The notes below the pieces were generated by a model that ran no database searches, had not been told where the DNA came from, and saw only the letters and a list, made by a program, of their open reading frames with translations. From assembly GCA_030429685.1 (NCBI GenBank), contig JAUIEY010000141.1, forward strand, positions 1 to 5,379: a stretch of 5,379 nucleotides of DNA, given 5' to 3'. This DNA comes from Gammaproteobacteria bacterium. GTDB lineage: Bacteria; Pseudomonadota; Gammaproteobacteria; Steroidobacterales; GCA-2729495. Positions within the stretch are counted from its first letter, which is position 1. Each line of letters begins with the position of its first letter. This document shows, one piece after another, positions 1 through 5,379 of the stretch. The translations under genes and the position numbers were made by a program.

Positions 1-290
1 AAACTCCATAAGCCCCGACCAAACGCATGCAGCATGGTGGCTATGCTCCAGGCAATAACCGCCAGCGAAAACGACCGGCGTGTGCCGAGCCGGTCGATAA
101 TCGGCCCGCAAAGCAGTTGCCCGATACCGTAGGCAAACAGAAAACCCGAAGTAATTGCCGCGTAATCGCTTTCTGTCCAACTGAAGAGGTCTTTGAGCAA
201 CGGCGCCGTAACCGTCAGTGCCTGCCGGTCGATATAGTTGATGGTCGTGATCAGGCATAGCAGGATGGCGATACGCCAGCGATAGGACAT
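1..290 (-). CDS. MFS transporter, N-terminal part (runs off left edge)
   Basis: This is the first 96 codons of an inner-membrane major facilitator superfamily transporter, read leftwards from ATG at 290-288; the rest lies outside the window. Translation of the minus strand begins MSYRWRIAILL. Residues about 7-19 form the first membrane helix, followed by NYIDRQALTV (18-27), a signature resembling the NYxDR motif of the anion:cation symporter branch (hexuronate, galactonate and related sugar-acid carriers). Helix 2 covers about 45-61, then comes the classic MFS motif A loop, GPIIDRLGTRR (62-72), and helix 3 covers about 74-90. A ribosome site AGGAG (minus strand, 301-305) stands 10 bases before the ATG. 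The gene starts 23 bases after the SDR stop on the same strand, so the two are probably co-transcribed. Family membership is clear from motif A. A carboxylate or sugar-acid substrate is an inference from the first signature only. Confidence 0.85.
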   Translation of the reverse strand, partial: MSYRWRIAILLCLITTINYIDRQALTVTAPLLKDLFSWTESDYAAITSGFLFAYGIGQLLCGPIIDRLGTRRSFSLAVIAWSIATMLHAFGRGLWS

Positions 291-300
291 AAAACTGCCG

Positions 301-305
301 CTCCT
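301..305 (-). promoter_or_regulatory. Ribosome binding site of the MFS gene
   Basis: The minus strand reads AGGAG here, 10 bases upstream of the ATG at 290-288. It supports choosing this start for the truncated transporter, and it lies in the 23-base gap after the SDR stop codon, as expected for translation of a second operon gene. Confidence 0.6.
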
Positions 306-313
306 GCTGTCCA

Positions 314-1024
314 TCAGTACGGCAGCACCGACCCGTCATAGGCATTCAGCTGGCCCACCTGCGCGGCTGTCAGCCCGGCAATTACCTGCATCATGCCGGA
401 CACGCTTTCCTCCGGGTCGATTTCCGCCGCTGCGCCGCCCATATCAGTCCGCGCCCAGCCCGGGTGCATGGCAATGGCCAGTATGCCGCGAGCGGCCAGA
501 TCATGTCCCATTGAATGCATCAGCATATTCACAGCCGCCTTGCTGGTGCGGTAGGCATACATGCCGCCGCCGGTATTCAACCCCATGGAACCCAGCATGC
601 TCGACAGGGTGATAATCTTTTTCTGCTCACTGCGGGCAACATGGTCGACAAAAGCTTCGGCCATTTTCATCGGCCCGAATAAGTTCACGCGCAACACATG
701 TTGCCAGTCGGCATAATCACTGTTGCCGAACGCCTGATCCTCGACGCCACCGTCTGCAAATGACAACTTGCCGTAAATACCGGCGTTGTTGAGCAACACA
801 TCGATGGCCTCGCCGGCCAGCTTTTGCGCCAGCGCATCAATGGCAGCATGGTCGGCGACATCAAGCGGTTCAATCTGCAGTGTGCCGAACTGACCGGCAA
901 GTTCATTGAGCTCGGCGGATGCTGAGCGGCAGCAGGCAATGACCCGCCAGCCGGCCTCGGCATAGCGCCGGGCAAATACCAGGCCGAGTCCGCGATTCGC
1001 GCCAGTTATCAGTACGGTTTGCAT
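314..1024 (-). CDS. Short-chain dehydrogenase/reductase (SDR), C-factor/sniffer-like
   Basis: This is a complete 236-residue classical SDR, a soluble NAD(P)-dependent oxidoreductase that interconverts alcohols and carbonyls. The Rossmann cofactor motif is TGANRGLG (7-14), D55 lies in LDVAD, and NNAG is at 79-82. The structural Asn is N114 in RVNLFG. A catalytic Ser lies in TLSSMLG (S141/S142), the active-site pair is Y158-xxx-K162 (YRTSK), and the PG motif is in HPGW (187-190). The ITGANRGLG start, the HPGW motif and the short length resemble the carbonyl reductase/C-factor (CsgA, sniffer) branch more than FabG-type enzymes. All catalytic residues are present, so it should be active; the substrate cannot be told from sequence. 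The ATG at 1024-1022 has only a weak GGGG ribosome site about 6 bases upstream, but the Rossmann motif begins at once, so no later start is reasonable. The MFS gene follows 23 bases downstream, and the aldehyde dehydrogenase is divergent across 160 bases. Confidence 0.93.
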   Translation of the reverse strand: MQTVLITGANRGLGLVFARRYAEAGWRVIACCRSASAELNELAGQFGTLQIEPLDVADHAAIDALAQKLAGEAIDVLLNNAGIYGKLSFADGGVEDQAFGNSDYADWQHVLRVNLFGPMKMAEAFVDHVARSEQKKIITLSSMLGSMGLNTGGGMYAYRTSKAAVNMLMHSMGHDLAARGILAIAMHPGWARTDMGGAAAEIDPEESVSGMMQVIAGLTAAQVGQLNAYDGSVLPY

Positions 1025-1065
1025 GGTTAGCCCCTATACGACCGAATAGTGTGGAATTTGCGGCG

Positions 1066-1096
1066 ATTATTCCAGAACTTACCCCGTTACGGTCAA
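1066..1096 (-). promoter_or_regulatory. Candidate sigma70-type promoter for the SDR-MFS unit
   Basis: On the minus strand, TTGACC (1096-1091, 5 of 6 to the -35 consensus) is followed after 19 bases by AATAAT (1071-1066, 5 of 6 to the -10 consensus). Both hexamers are good, but the 19-base spacer is longer than the optimal 17. Transcription would start around 1058, giving a leader of about 35 bases. This was found by eye only. Confidence 0.4.
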
Positions 1097-1124
1097 ATCG
1101 GCCGGCGCCTCGCCCGCTCTGAAC

Positions 1125-1153
1125 TTGCAGCGAGTGGACGCAGTTCCTACCAT
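1125..1153 (+). promoter_or_regulatory. Candidate promoter for the aldehyde dehydrogenase gene
   Basis: TTGCAG (1125-1130) and TACCAT (1148-1153) are separated by 17 bases and lie about 30 bases upstream of the ATG at 1185. The hexamers match consensus only at 3 of 6 and 4 of 6, so this is a weak call. An activator or an alternative sigma factor could be involved instead. Confidence 0.25.
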
Positions 1154-1168
1154 TAACAGGCTAACCAA

Positions 1169-1174
1169 TAAGGA
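1169..1174 (+). promoter_or_regulatory. Ribosome binding site of the aldehyde dehydrogenase gene
   Basis: TAAGGA lies 10 bases before the ATG at 1185 and supports that start over any internal methionine. Confidence 0.55.
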
Positions 1175-1184
1175 ATACCAGTAA

Positions 1185-2708
1185 ATGAGTGCTGCAGCCG
1201 AAAGTTTTGCAATTTCAGACGCGACCCGTGAATTTCTCGGGCGCAAACATCAGCTGTTTATTGACGGCCAGTGGCAGGACGCCCAGTCGGGCGAAACGCT
1301 GGACATCATTGACCCTGCTACCGAAGCAACTATAGCCACCATTCAGCTCGCTAATGAAGCAGATGTGGACAAAGCGGTGACTGCCGCCGAGCGGGCGTTT
1401 AAGGGCGACTGGTCAAAAATGACCTCGTACGAGCGCACCCGCCTGATGCTCCGACTGGCAGATTTGATCGATGCCAACATTCAGACGCTCGCCGAACTGG
1501 AGGTGCTCGACAACGGCCTGCCGATGATGCTGGCGCAATATACGATTGCGGGCTATGGCGCCGAATTCATGCGCTATTACGCCGGCTGGGCTACCAAGAT
1601 TCACGGCGACACCATTCCGGTTTCGCCTGCAGGCGTGCGCAATGGCGAATCACTGACCTACACACGCCGTGAACCCATCGGTGTAGTGGGCGCAATCATT
1701 CCGTGGAATGCACCCATCGCCATGTTCATTCTCAAGGTGGCTCCGGCACTCGCAACAGGCTGCACCCTGGTTCTCAAACCGGCCGAGATCACGCCGCTCA
1801 CCGCACTAAAGATGTGCGAACTCATCAAGGAAGCCGGCATTCCGGATGGTGTTATCAATGTGATCCCCGGCTACGGCCAGGTTGCCGGCGAAGCCATGAC
1901 CAAGCATCCCGGGATCAAGAAGATTGCCTTCACCGGTTCCACGGCCGTCGGCAAGCATATTGTCGAGAACGCCGTGAACGACCTGAAAAAGGTCACCCTC
2001 GAACTGGGCGGCAAATCGCCGGTAGTGGTTTTTCCTGATGCCGATCTGGAACAGGTAATTCCCGGCTGTATCCGCGCGGCATATTTTCTGCAAGGCCAGA
2101 ACTGCATGGCCGGCACCCGCCTGTTCGTGCACGAAAAAATATTCGACGACGTAATTAACGGCATCGCCGCGGTATGCCAGTCCATGAAGTTGGGCCCGGG
2201 ACTTGATCCGGAAAGCCAGTTAGGACCACTGATTTCGGCTCAGCAACGTGACCGGGTCATGGCTTACATCCAGTCCGGTATTGACGAAGGCGCCACACTG
2301 GTATGCGGTGGCAAGGCACCGGAAGGCAAAGGCTACTTTGTCGAGCCTACGCTGTTTACCCATACCGATCAGAACCTGCGCATAGCGCGTGAAGAAATTT
2401 TCGGTCCGGTGCTGTTTGCCATGCCGTTCGGCGATGACGATCTGGAAGCAATTGCCGCCGAAGCCAATGATTCTATCTACGGCCTTTCCGGCAGTGTATG
2501 GACCAAAGACATCGCTACCGGTCTGAAAATGGCTGCATTGATAGATTCCGGTCAGGTCAGCGTCAACTGCCATGCTGCCGTGGACCCTGCCATACCCTTC
2601 GGCGGCAACAAGATGTCCGGCTGGGGACGCGAGTTCGGTGCCGAAGGGCTGGAACCCTACCTCAAGACCAAAGCCACGACAGTACTGCTGTCACCGCCGC
2701 CTTTCTAG
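1185..2708 (+). CDS. NAD(P)-dependent aldehyde dehydrogenase (ALDH superfamily)
   Basis: This is a complete 507-residue cytosolic enzyme that oxidises an aldehyde to its carboxylic acid with NAD(P)+. All catalytic landmarks are visible. PWNAP (173-177) carries the oxyanion-hole N174, and LKPAE (197-201) holds cofactor-contacting K198. FTGST (249-253) is the Rossmann turn. The general base E273 is in LELGGKSP, the nucleophile C307 is in GQNCMAG, and EEIFGPV (403-409) carries E404, which binds the nicotinamide ribose. The length is normal for the roughly 500-residue tetrameric class. E201 after the KPA motif favours NAD+ over NADP+, as in related families. The Gln-Asn-Cys-Met context differs from the more common GQ-x-C-x-A/x-AG forms, and I cannot assign a substrate (aliphatic, aromatic or terpenoid aldehydes are all possible). 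It is divergent from the SDR and convergent with the aldo/keto reductase, so it is probably monocistronic. Confidence 0.95.
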   Translation: MSAAAESFAISDATREFLGRKHQLFIDGQWQDAQSGETLDIIDPATEATIATIQLANEADVDKAVTAAERAFKGDWSKMTSYERTRLMLRLADLIDANIQTLAELEVLDNGLPMMLAQYTIAGYGAEFMRYYAGWATKIHGDTIPVSPAGVRNGESLTYTRREPIGVVGAIIPWNAPIAMFILKVAPALATGCTLVLKPAEITPLTALKMCELIKEAGIPDGVINVIPGYGQVAGEAMTKHPGIKKIAFTGSTAVGKHIVENAVNDLKKVTLELGGKSPVVVFPDADLEQVIPGCIRAAYFLQGQNCMAGTRLFVHEKIFDDVINGIAAVCQSMKLGPGLDPESQLGPLISAQQRDRVMAYIQSGIDEGATLVCGGKAPEGKGYFVEPTLFTHTDQNLRIAREEIFGPVLFAMPFGDDDLEAIAAEANDSIYGLSGSVWTKDIATGLKMAALIDSGQVSVNCHAAVDPAIPFGGNKMSGWGREFGAEGLEPYLKTKATTVLLSPPPF

Positions 2709-2714
2709 CGGCGG
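2694..2714. terminator. GC hairpin at the ALDH/aldo-keto reductase convergent junction
   Basis: A perfect 7-base-pair inverted repeat, CCGCCGC (2694-2700) and GCGGCGG (2708-2714), surrounds a 7-base loop. It overlaps the last ALDH codons and its TAG stop. Neither strand has a T-run after the stem, so it is not a canonical intrinsic terminator. It could stall polymerase, protect mRNA 3' ends, or be incidental to GC-rich coding sequence. Confidence 0.3.
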
Positions 2715-2724
2715 CAGGGCTGCG

Positions 2725-3765
2725 TCAGGACCCTTCGGGCGGCTGCTCGCCGTGCATCATGCGGCGATAAAACGGCGTCCTGAACAATGAAGCAGGATAC
2801 GTAGCAGGCGGCTCTGCCAGTGCGTCCAGTGCCGCAATCTGTGCAGTATCCAGCTCGACATTCAGGCAAGCCATGTTGTCGTCGAACTGTGCCAGCGTGC
2901 GCGCCCCGATCATCGGTATGACGGCACCCTGCGGCCTGTGCAGCAGCCATGCCAGCGCCAGTTGCGGGGCCGTGCAGCCGGCAGCGGTTGCCAGGTTGCT
3001 CAGCCCCTCGGCAATGGCAATGCGATGCTCGGCCAGCATGCCGGGACCGTATTCCGCTTTTTTCAGCCGACTGTCGGCCGCGGCACTGGCATCTGCATCC
3101 CGGTTAAACTTGCCGCTCAGCAAGCCACCCGCCAGCGGACTCCAGGCCAGCATGCCCATGTCCTGAGCGTTGCAAAGGTCGAAAAAGTCAGTTTCTATGC
3201 TGCGCTCAACCAGGTTGTAGTGCATCTGAACGGCAGTAAACGGCGTCCAGCCGCGTGCTGCCGCGAGCGTGTTGGCCTGGCTGATGACCCAGGCCGGCAT
3301 ATTGGAAACACCCACGTGCAGCACCTTGCCGGCGCGCACCATGTCGTCGAGGGCTCGCATTACCTCGTCAATACGCGTGAGCTGATCCCAGCCATGCACC
3401 CAGTAAAGGTCCAGATAGTCAGTATCGAGGCGTTCCAGACTGGCCTCCAGCGCCTGCACCAGGTTTTTGCGGTGGTTGCCGCCGGCATTCGGCAGCGTCG
3501 CATTCGTGGTCATGCTGTACTTGCTGGCCAGCACAATTTCATCGCGATGCGGCCGGATAAAATCCGCCAGCATGCGCTCACTGGTGCCGGCATTATAAAT
3601 ATTCGCGGTGTCTATAAAATTGCCGCCGGCCTCAAGATAGCGCTCATACAATGACCGCGAGACCGCTTCATTTGCCCCGTAGTCGTACTCCTCGCCGAAT
3701 GTCATGGCCCCCAGGCAGAGTTCCGACACCCTCAAACCGCTGCGACCTAATAACTTATATTTCAT
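2725..3765 (-). CDS. Aldo/keto reductase (AKR superfamily)
   Basis: This is a soluble NADPH-dependent (alpha/beta)8-barrel oxidoreductase that reduces aldehydes or ketones to alcohols, 346 residues from the chosen start. It opens with MKYKLLGRSGLRVSELCLG, the typical first strands of the Tas/YghZ/IolS-like bacterial AKRs. The catalytic tetrad is complete: D52 and Y57 in FIDTANIYNAG, K82 in LASKYS, and H124 in YWVHGWD. GVSN (152-155) is the next conserved strand. IGARTLAQFDDN (286-297) is the NADPH-phosphate-binding segment near the C terminus. The frame stays open for 12 more codons to an ATG at 3801, but family homology begins right at the ATG at 3765, and an AGGG lies 12 bases before it, while no ribosome site precedes 3801. 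The gene is convergent with the ALDH (16 bases between stops) and divergent from MscS. The physiological substrate is unknown. Confidence 0.92.
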   Translation of the reverse strand: MKYKLLGRSGLRVSELCLGAMTFGEEYDYGANEAVSRSLYERYLEAGGNFIDTANIYNAGTSERMLADFIRPHRDEIVLASKYSMTTNATLPNAGGNHRKNLVQALEASLERLDTDYLDLYWVHGWDQLTRIDEVMRALDDMVRAGKVLHVGVSNMPAWVISQANTLAAARGWTPFTAVQMHYNLVERSIETDFFDLCNAQDMGMLAWSPLAGGLLSGKFNRDADASAAADSRLKKAEYGPGMLAEHRIAIAEGLSNLATAAGCTAPQLALAWLLHRPQGAVIPMIGARTLAQFDDNMACLNVELDTAQIAALDALAEPPATYPASLFRTPFYRRMMHGEQPPEGS

Positions 3766-3772
3766 ATGCTTA

Positions 3773-3801
3773 TTGAACCCTGTGTACTGCTGCTCTACCA
3801 T
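3773..3801 (+). promoter_or_regulatory. Candidate promoter for the MscS gene
   Basis: TTGAAC (3773-3778) and TACCAT (3796-3801) are spaced by exactly 17 bases and would start transcription near 3808, about 50 bases before the MscS ATG. Each hexamer matches consensus at 4 of 6. The -10 sequence is the same as in the candidate ALDH promoter. This was found by eye only. Confidence 0.3.
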
Positions 3802-3827
3802 TGATGCTGGCTGATCGCCGTACCAAC

Positions 3828-3855
3828 ATTAAAAAACAATAGCAGGGAAACACAA
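3828..3855 (-). promoter_or_regulatory. Candidate promoter for the aldo/keto reductase gene
   Basis: The minus strand shows TTTAAT (3833-3828, 5 of 6 to the -10 consensus) preceded after 16 bases by a poor -35, TTGTGT (3855-3850). Transcription would begin near 3821. That leaves about 20 bases before the upstream ATG at 3801 or 56 before the preferred ATG at 3765. It overlaps the MscS ribosome-site region on the other strand. Confidence 0.25.
3844..3848 (+). promoter_or_regulatory. Ribosome binding site of the MscS gene
   Basis: AGGGA lies 9 bases before the ATG at 3858. This fixes the start and therefore the acidic N-terminal extension of the channel, because no closer ATG offers a better site. 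Confidence 0.55.
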
Positions 3856-3857
3856 GT

Positions 3858-4760
3858 ATGGAAGAAGAAGCAAAGGCTGCCGCAGAGGACTCCGCGCTGA
3901 CCCTTGATGTCAGCGAAATCGATGTCACCAATCCTGACGAAGTCGTCACTCTGGTGCAGGACAACATGCCGCTGCTGATTGATTTCGGCATCAGCCTGAT
4001 TACCGCCGTCGCCATATTTCTGGTCGGCCGCTGGCTTGCACGCATGATCACCAATATGGTGCGCCGGGCGCTGGCGAAAACCGACATGGAAGACACGCTG
4101 GAGCGCTTTCTTTGCAATATCGTGTACTCGGTACTGCTGGCCGTAGTCATTATCGCCGCCATCGGCCAGCTCGGTGTCGAAACCACATCATTGCTCGCAG
4201 TCTTTGGCGCTGCCGGCCTGGCCGTGGGCCTGGCGCTGCAGGGTTCGCTGTCGAACTTTGCCGCCGGCGTGCTGATCGTGGCTTTTCGCCCGTACAAGGT
4301 CGGGGATTTTATCGAAGGCGGCGGCGAAGCCGGCACCGTCGAGGAAGTGCAGATTTTTACCACGGTGCTGAAATCGCCGGACAATAAAAAAATCATCGTA
4401 CCCAACTCGCAGATTATGGACAGCACGATCACCAATTATTCCGCCCTGGGCACGCGCCGCGTCGATCTGGTGTTTGGCATAGGCTATGGTGATGACATCG
4501 ACAAGGCCTACCAGGTACTGCGCGAAATTCTCGAAGCGGACGAGCGCATACTTAAGGAACCAGCCTACACCATTGCCTTGAATGAACTGGCCGACAGCAG
4601 CGTAAACTTCATTGTCCGGCCCTGGGTCAATTCAAGCGACTACTGGGGTGTCTACAACGGCGTCACCGAACAGGTGAAACGCAAATTCGACCAGGCGGGC
4701 ATCAGCATTCCCTTTCCGCAGCGGGACGTGCACATGTACCATCACGGTGAGCAACCCTGA
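3858..4760 (+). CDS. mscS: Small-conductance mechanosensitive channel MscS
   Basis: This is a complete 300-residue inner-membrane channel, expected to form a heptamer that opens under membrane tension and releases small solutes after hypo-osmotic shock. Membrane helices are at about 38-60 and 86-106. The pore-lining third helix spans about 110-145 and contains GLAVGLALQGSLSNFAAG (120-137), nearly identical to E. coli MscS. L121 and L125 correspond to the L105/L109 vapour-lock gate and G129 to the G113 hinge. The cytoplasmic beta domain follows (FRPYKVGDFI, VPNSQIM), then the alpha/beta C-terminal domain (LNELADSSVNFIVRPW, ending near GISIPFPQRDV). Length is close to the 286 residues of E. coli MscS. 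The main difference is at the N terminus: the first 28 residues hold ten acidic residues and one lysine, and the protein is about 16 residues longer than E. coli MscS ahead of the first conserved ARMI motif. It is probably monocistronic, ending at a strong terminator. Confidence 0.96.
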   Translation: MEEEAKAAAEDSALTLDVSEIDVTNPDEVVTLVQDNMPLLIDFGISLITAVAIFLVGRWLARMITNMVRRALAKTDMEDTLERFLCNIVYSVLLAVVIIAAIGQLGVETTSLLAVFGAAGLAVGLALQGSLSNFAAGVLIVAFRPYKVGDFIEGGGEAGTVEEVQIFTTVLKSPDNKKIIVPNSQIMDSTITNYSALGTRRVDLVFGIGYGDDIDKAYQVLREILEADERILKEPAYTIALNELADSSVNFIVRPWVNSSDYWGVYNGVTEQVKRKFDQAGISIPFPQRDVHMYHHGEQP

Positions 4761-4761
4761 G

Positions 4762-4775
4762 CGGAGCGCTCTCCG
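4762..4775. other. Short hairpin just after the MscS stop
   Basis: CGGAG (4762-4766) and CTCCG (4771-4775) can form a 5-base-pair stem with a 4-base loop; within it lies the palindrome GAGCGCTC (4764-4771). It sits directly between the MscS stop codon and the main terminator. It has no T-run and may be incidental. Confidence 0.2.
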
Positions 4776-4779
4776 GAAA

Positions 4780-4814
4780 CAAAAAAACGGCCCCGTCGCG
4801 GGGCCGTTTTTTTG
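4780..4814. terminator. Bidirectional intrinsic terminator (MscS / cytochrome c)
   Basis: An 8-base-pair GC stem, CGGCCCCG (4788-4795) with CGGGGCCG (4799-4806), closes a TCG loop. It is flanked by seven A (4781-4787) and seven T (4807-4813). The A and T runs pair too, and C4780 pairs with G4814, giving a perfect 16-pair repeat. On the plus strand the T-run ends MscS transcripts; on the minus strand the complementary T-run ends the cytochrome transcript, whose stop is 19 bases away. Confidence 0.95.
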
Positions 4815-4833
4815 CCGTAATATCCTGACGGTT

Positions 4834-5379
4834 CTAATCTGCGGCGGTCAGGCTGGGGATAGTGTCCTCTGACGGCGCATCCGGTGCGCTCATGCGCCAC
4901 AAGTACTCCACAATCATGGCATCGCGTTCGGCGCTTTTATCGTAACCAATCATCGGCGGGTAACGCATGCGGTTGCCGGGCACCATTCCCGAGGGATCGT
5001 CTATGAACTCCGCGACCAGTTCGGGGGTCCAGATAAAGCCTGCTTCACGCAGCTCAACAAAGGCTTCCGAATAGGAGAAGTGATCCACCACTGAAGCGGG
5101 CTGACCCATTATGCGGTGCAGATTCGGGCCCACGCGATTGTGCCCGCCTGCCTCCAGAGTGTGGCAGAAGCGACACCAGGTGAATGCCTGCTTTTGCTCG
5201 GCTAGTTCGTCCAGGGTGCGCTCCGGCAAGGGCATCGCGTAATAATCAGGCACATCTTTGCCTGCCAGCAATGCCTGGATCTCGGCATCGCTGAATTCAG
5301 CATCGGAATTGAAGGGCGTTACGCCAAACCAGACATAAGGAAAAAATAGCGCCAGCGCCAGCAAGCCACTCAGCACGGC
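4834..5379 (-). CDS. Membrane-anchored class I cytochrome c, C-terminal part (runs off right edge)
   Basis: This is a c-type cytochrome fragment, stop TAG at 4836-4834 and frame still open at the right edge. Numbering from the GTG at 5376, residues about 2-18 are hydrophobic (LSGLLALALFFPYVWFG), either an uncleaved membrane anchor or a signal segment. The domain beyond them should be periplasmic. The single haem site is CRFCH (68-72), with GPNLHRIMG (83-91) after it, as in class I cytochromes. M137 in GMVPGNRMRYP is the likely axial methionine, and a C-terminal helix (about 149-162, ERDAMIVEYLWRM) completes the fold. It probably shuttles electrons between respiratory complexes or to an oxidase or dehydrogenase. 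The GTG lies only 3 bases from the edge, so no ribosome site can be assessed, and the real start probably lies outside. It ends in the shared terminator with MscS; its upstream neighbours are not visible. Confidence 0.88.
   Translation of the reverse strand, partial: AVLSGLLALALFFPYVWFGVTPFNSDAEFSDAEIQALLAGKDVPDYYAMPLPERTLDELAEQKQAFTWCRFCHTLEAGGHNRVGPNLHRIMGQPASVVDHFSYSEAFVELREAGFIWTPELVAEFIDDPSGMVPGNRMRYPPMIGYDKSAERDAMIVEYLWRMSAPDAPSEDTIPSLTAAD

Larger units (their letters stand above)
1025..1184. other. Divergent intergenic region between SDR and ALDH
   Basis: These 160 bases hold no open reading frame of note. Besides the two candidate promoters, they contain an exact 8-base inverted repeat, GGTTAGCC (1025-1032) and GGCTAACC (1159-1166), placed close to the start of each flanking gene. 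A weaker pair, GGAAT/ATTCC, lies at about 1053-1073 over the candidate SDR -10. Either could be a regulator site, but no known operator was recognised. Confidence 0.35.

Noticed and set aside
27..260. 77-codon plus-strand open frame at the left edge
   Set aside because: It lies opposite the MFS gene, which has a clear start, ribosome site, membrane helices and motif A. The plus-strand product is Arg/Gln-rich with no recognisable features.
1806..2573. Several 100- to 117-codon minus-strand frames opposite the aldehyde dehydrogenase
   Set aside because: They overlap one another in different frames, lack ribosome sites and recognisable motifs, and sit under the conserved ALDH catalytic region.
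2498..2790. Two overlapping plus-strand frames crossing the ALDH 3' end
   Set aside because: They are out-of-frame readings of the ALDH C terminus that run into the aldo/keto reductase 3' end. The products are rich in Arg and Pro with no family resemblance.
2938..3654. 238-codon plus-strand open frame inside the aldo/keto reductase
   Set aside because: It is antisense to a fully conserved AKR with a complete catalytic tetrad. Long antisense frames are common in GC-rich coding sequence, and the product has no recognisable domain.
3770..4435. 221-codon minus-strand open frame opposite MscS
   Set aside because: Its Ser/Thr-rich product is the typical antisense shadow of a hydrophobic protein, and MscS on the plus strand is unmistakable.
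1..5379. Mobile element, CRISPR array, tRNA or toxin-antitoxin system
   Set aside because: I looked for transposase motifs, long terminal or direct repeats, regularly spaced repeats, tRNA-like cloverleaf segments and small paired genes. Nothing convincing was seen, and nearly all sequence is accounted for by six conventional genes.

Overview
The window looks like ordinary chromosomal DNA from a Gram-negative proteobacterium, most likely a free-living gammaproteobacterium. The grounds are moderately GC-rich coding sequence, Shine-Dalgarno sites before several starts, a close MscS homologue, and a membrane-anchored class I cytochrome c. This placement is an inference: there is no rRNA or other taxonomic marker. 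I see no tRNA, insertion sequence, phage gene, CRISPR array or integration site.

Layout, left to right. (1) Positions 1-1024, minus strand: a short-chain dehydrogenase (SDR) followed 23 bases later by the N-terminal part of a major facilitator superfamily (MFS) transporter that runs off the left edge. These two are probably one transcription unit. (2) Positions 1025-1184: a divergent intergenic region with candidate promoters for both sides. (3) Positions 1185-2708, plus strand: a complete NAD(P)-dependent aldehyde dehydrogenase. (4) Positions 2725-3765, minus strand: an aldo/keto reductase convergent with the aldehyde dehydrogenase, with 16 bases between the two stop codons and a GC hairpin at the junction. 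(5) Positions 3766-3857: a short second divergent region. (6) Positions 3858-4760, plus strand: a small-conductance mechanosensitive channel (MscS). (7) Positions 4780-4814: a very strong bidirectional intrinsic terminator. (8) Positions 4834-5379, minus strand: a c-type cytochrome whose N terminus lies beyond the right edge.

The left two thirds hold three nicotinamide-cofactor oxidoreductases of different folds (SDR, aldehyde dehydrogenase, aldo/keto reductase) and a carboxylate/sugar-acid-type MFS transporter. Together they could take up a small organic compound and interconvert its alcohol, carbonyl and carboxylate forms. The genes are in alternating orientations and none carries a substrate-specific signature I can read, so a shared pathway is only a hypothesis. 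MscS (osmotic release valve) and the cytochrome appear to be independent units.

I did not find convincing evidence for an undescribed biological system. The points most worth checking are the truncated cytochrome N terminus, the acidic N-terminal extension of MscS, the start of the aldo/keto reductase, and the architecture of the two convergent junctions.
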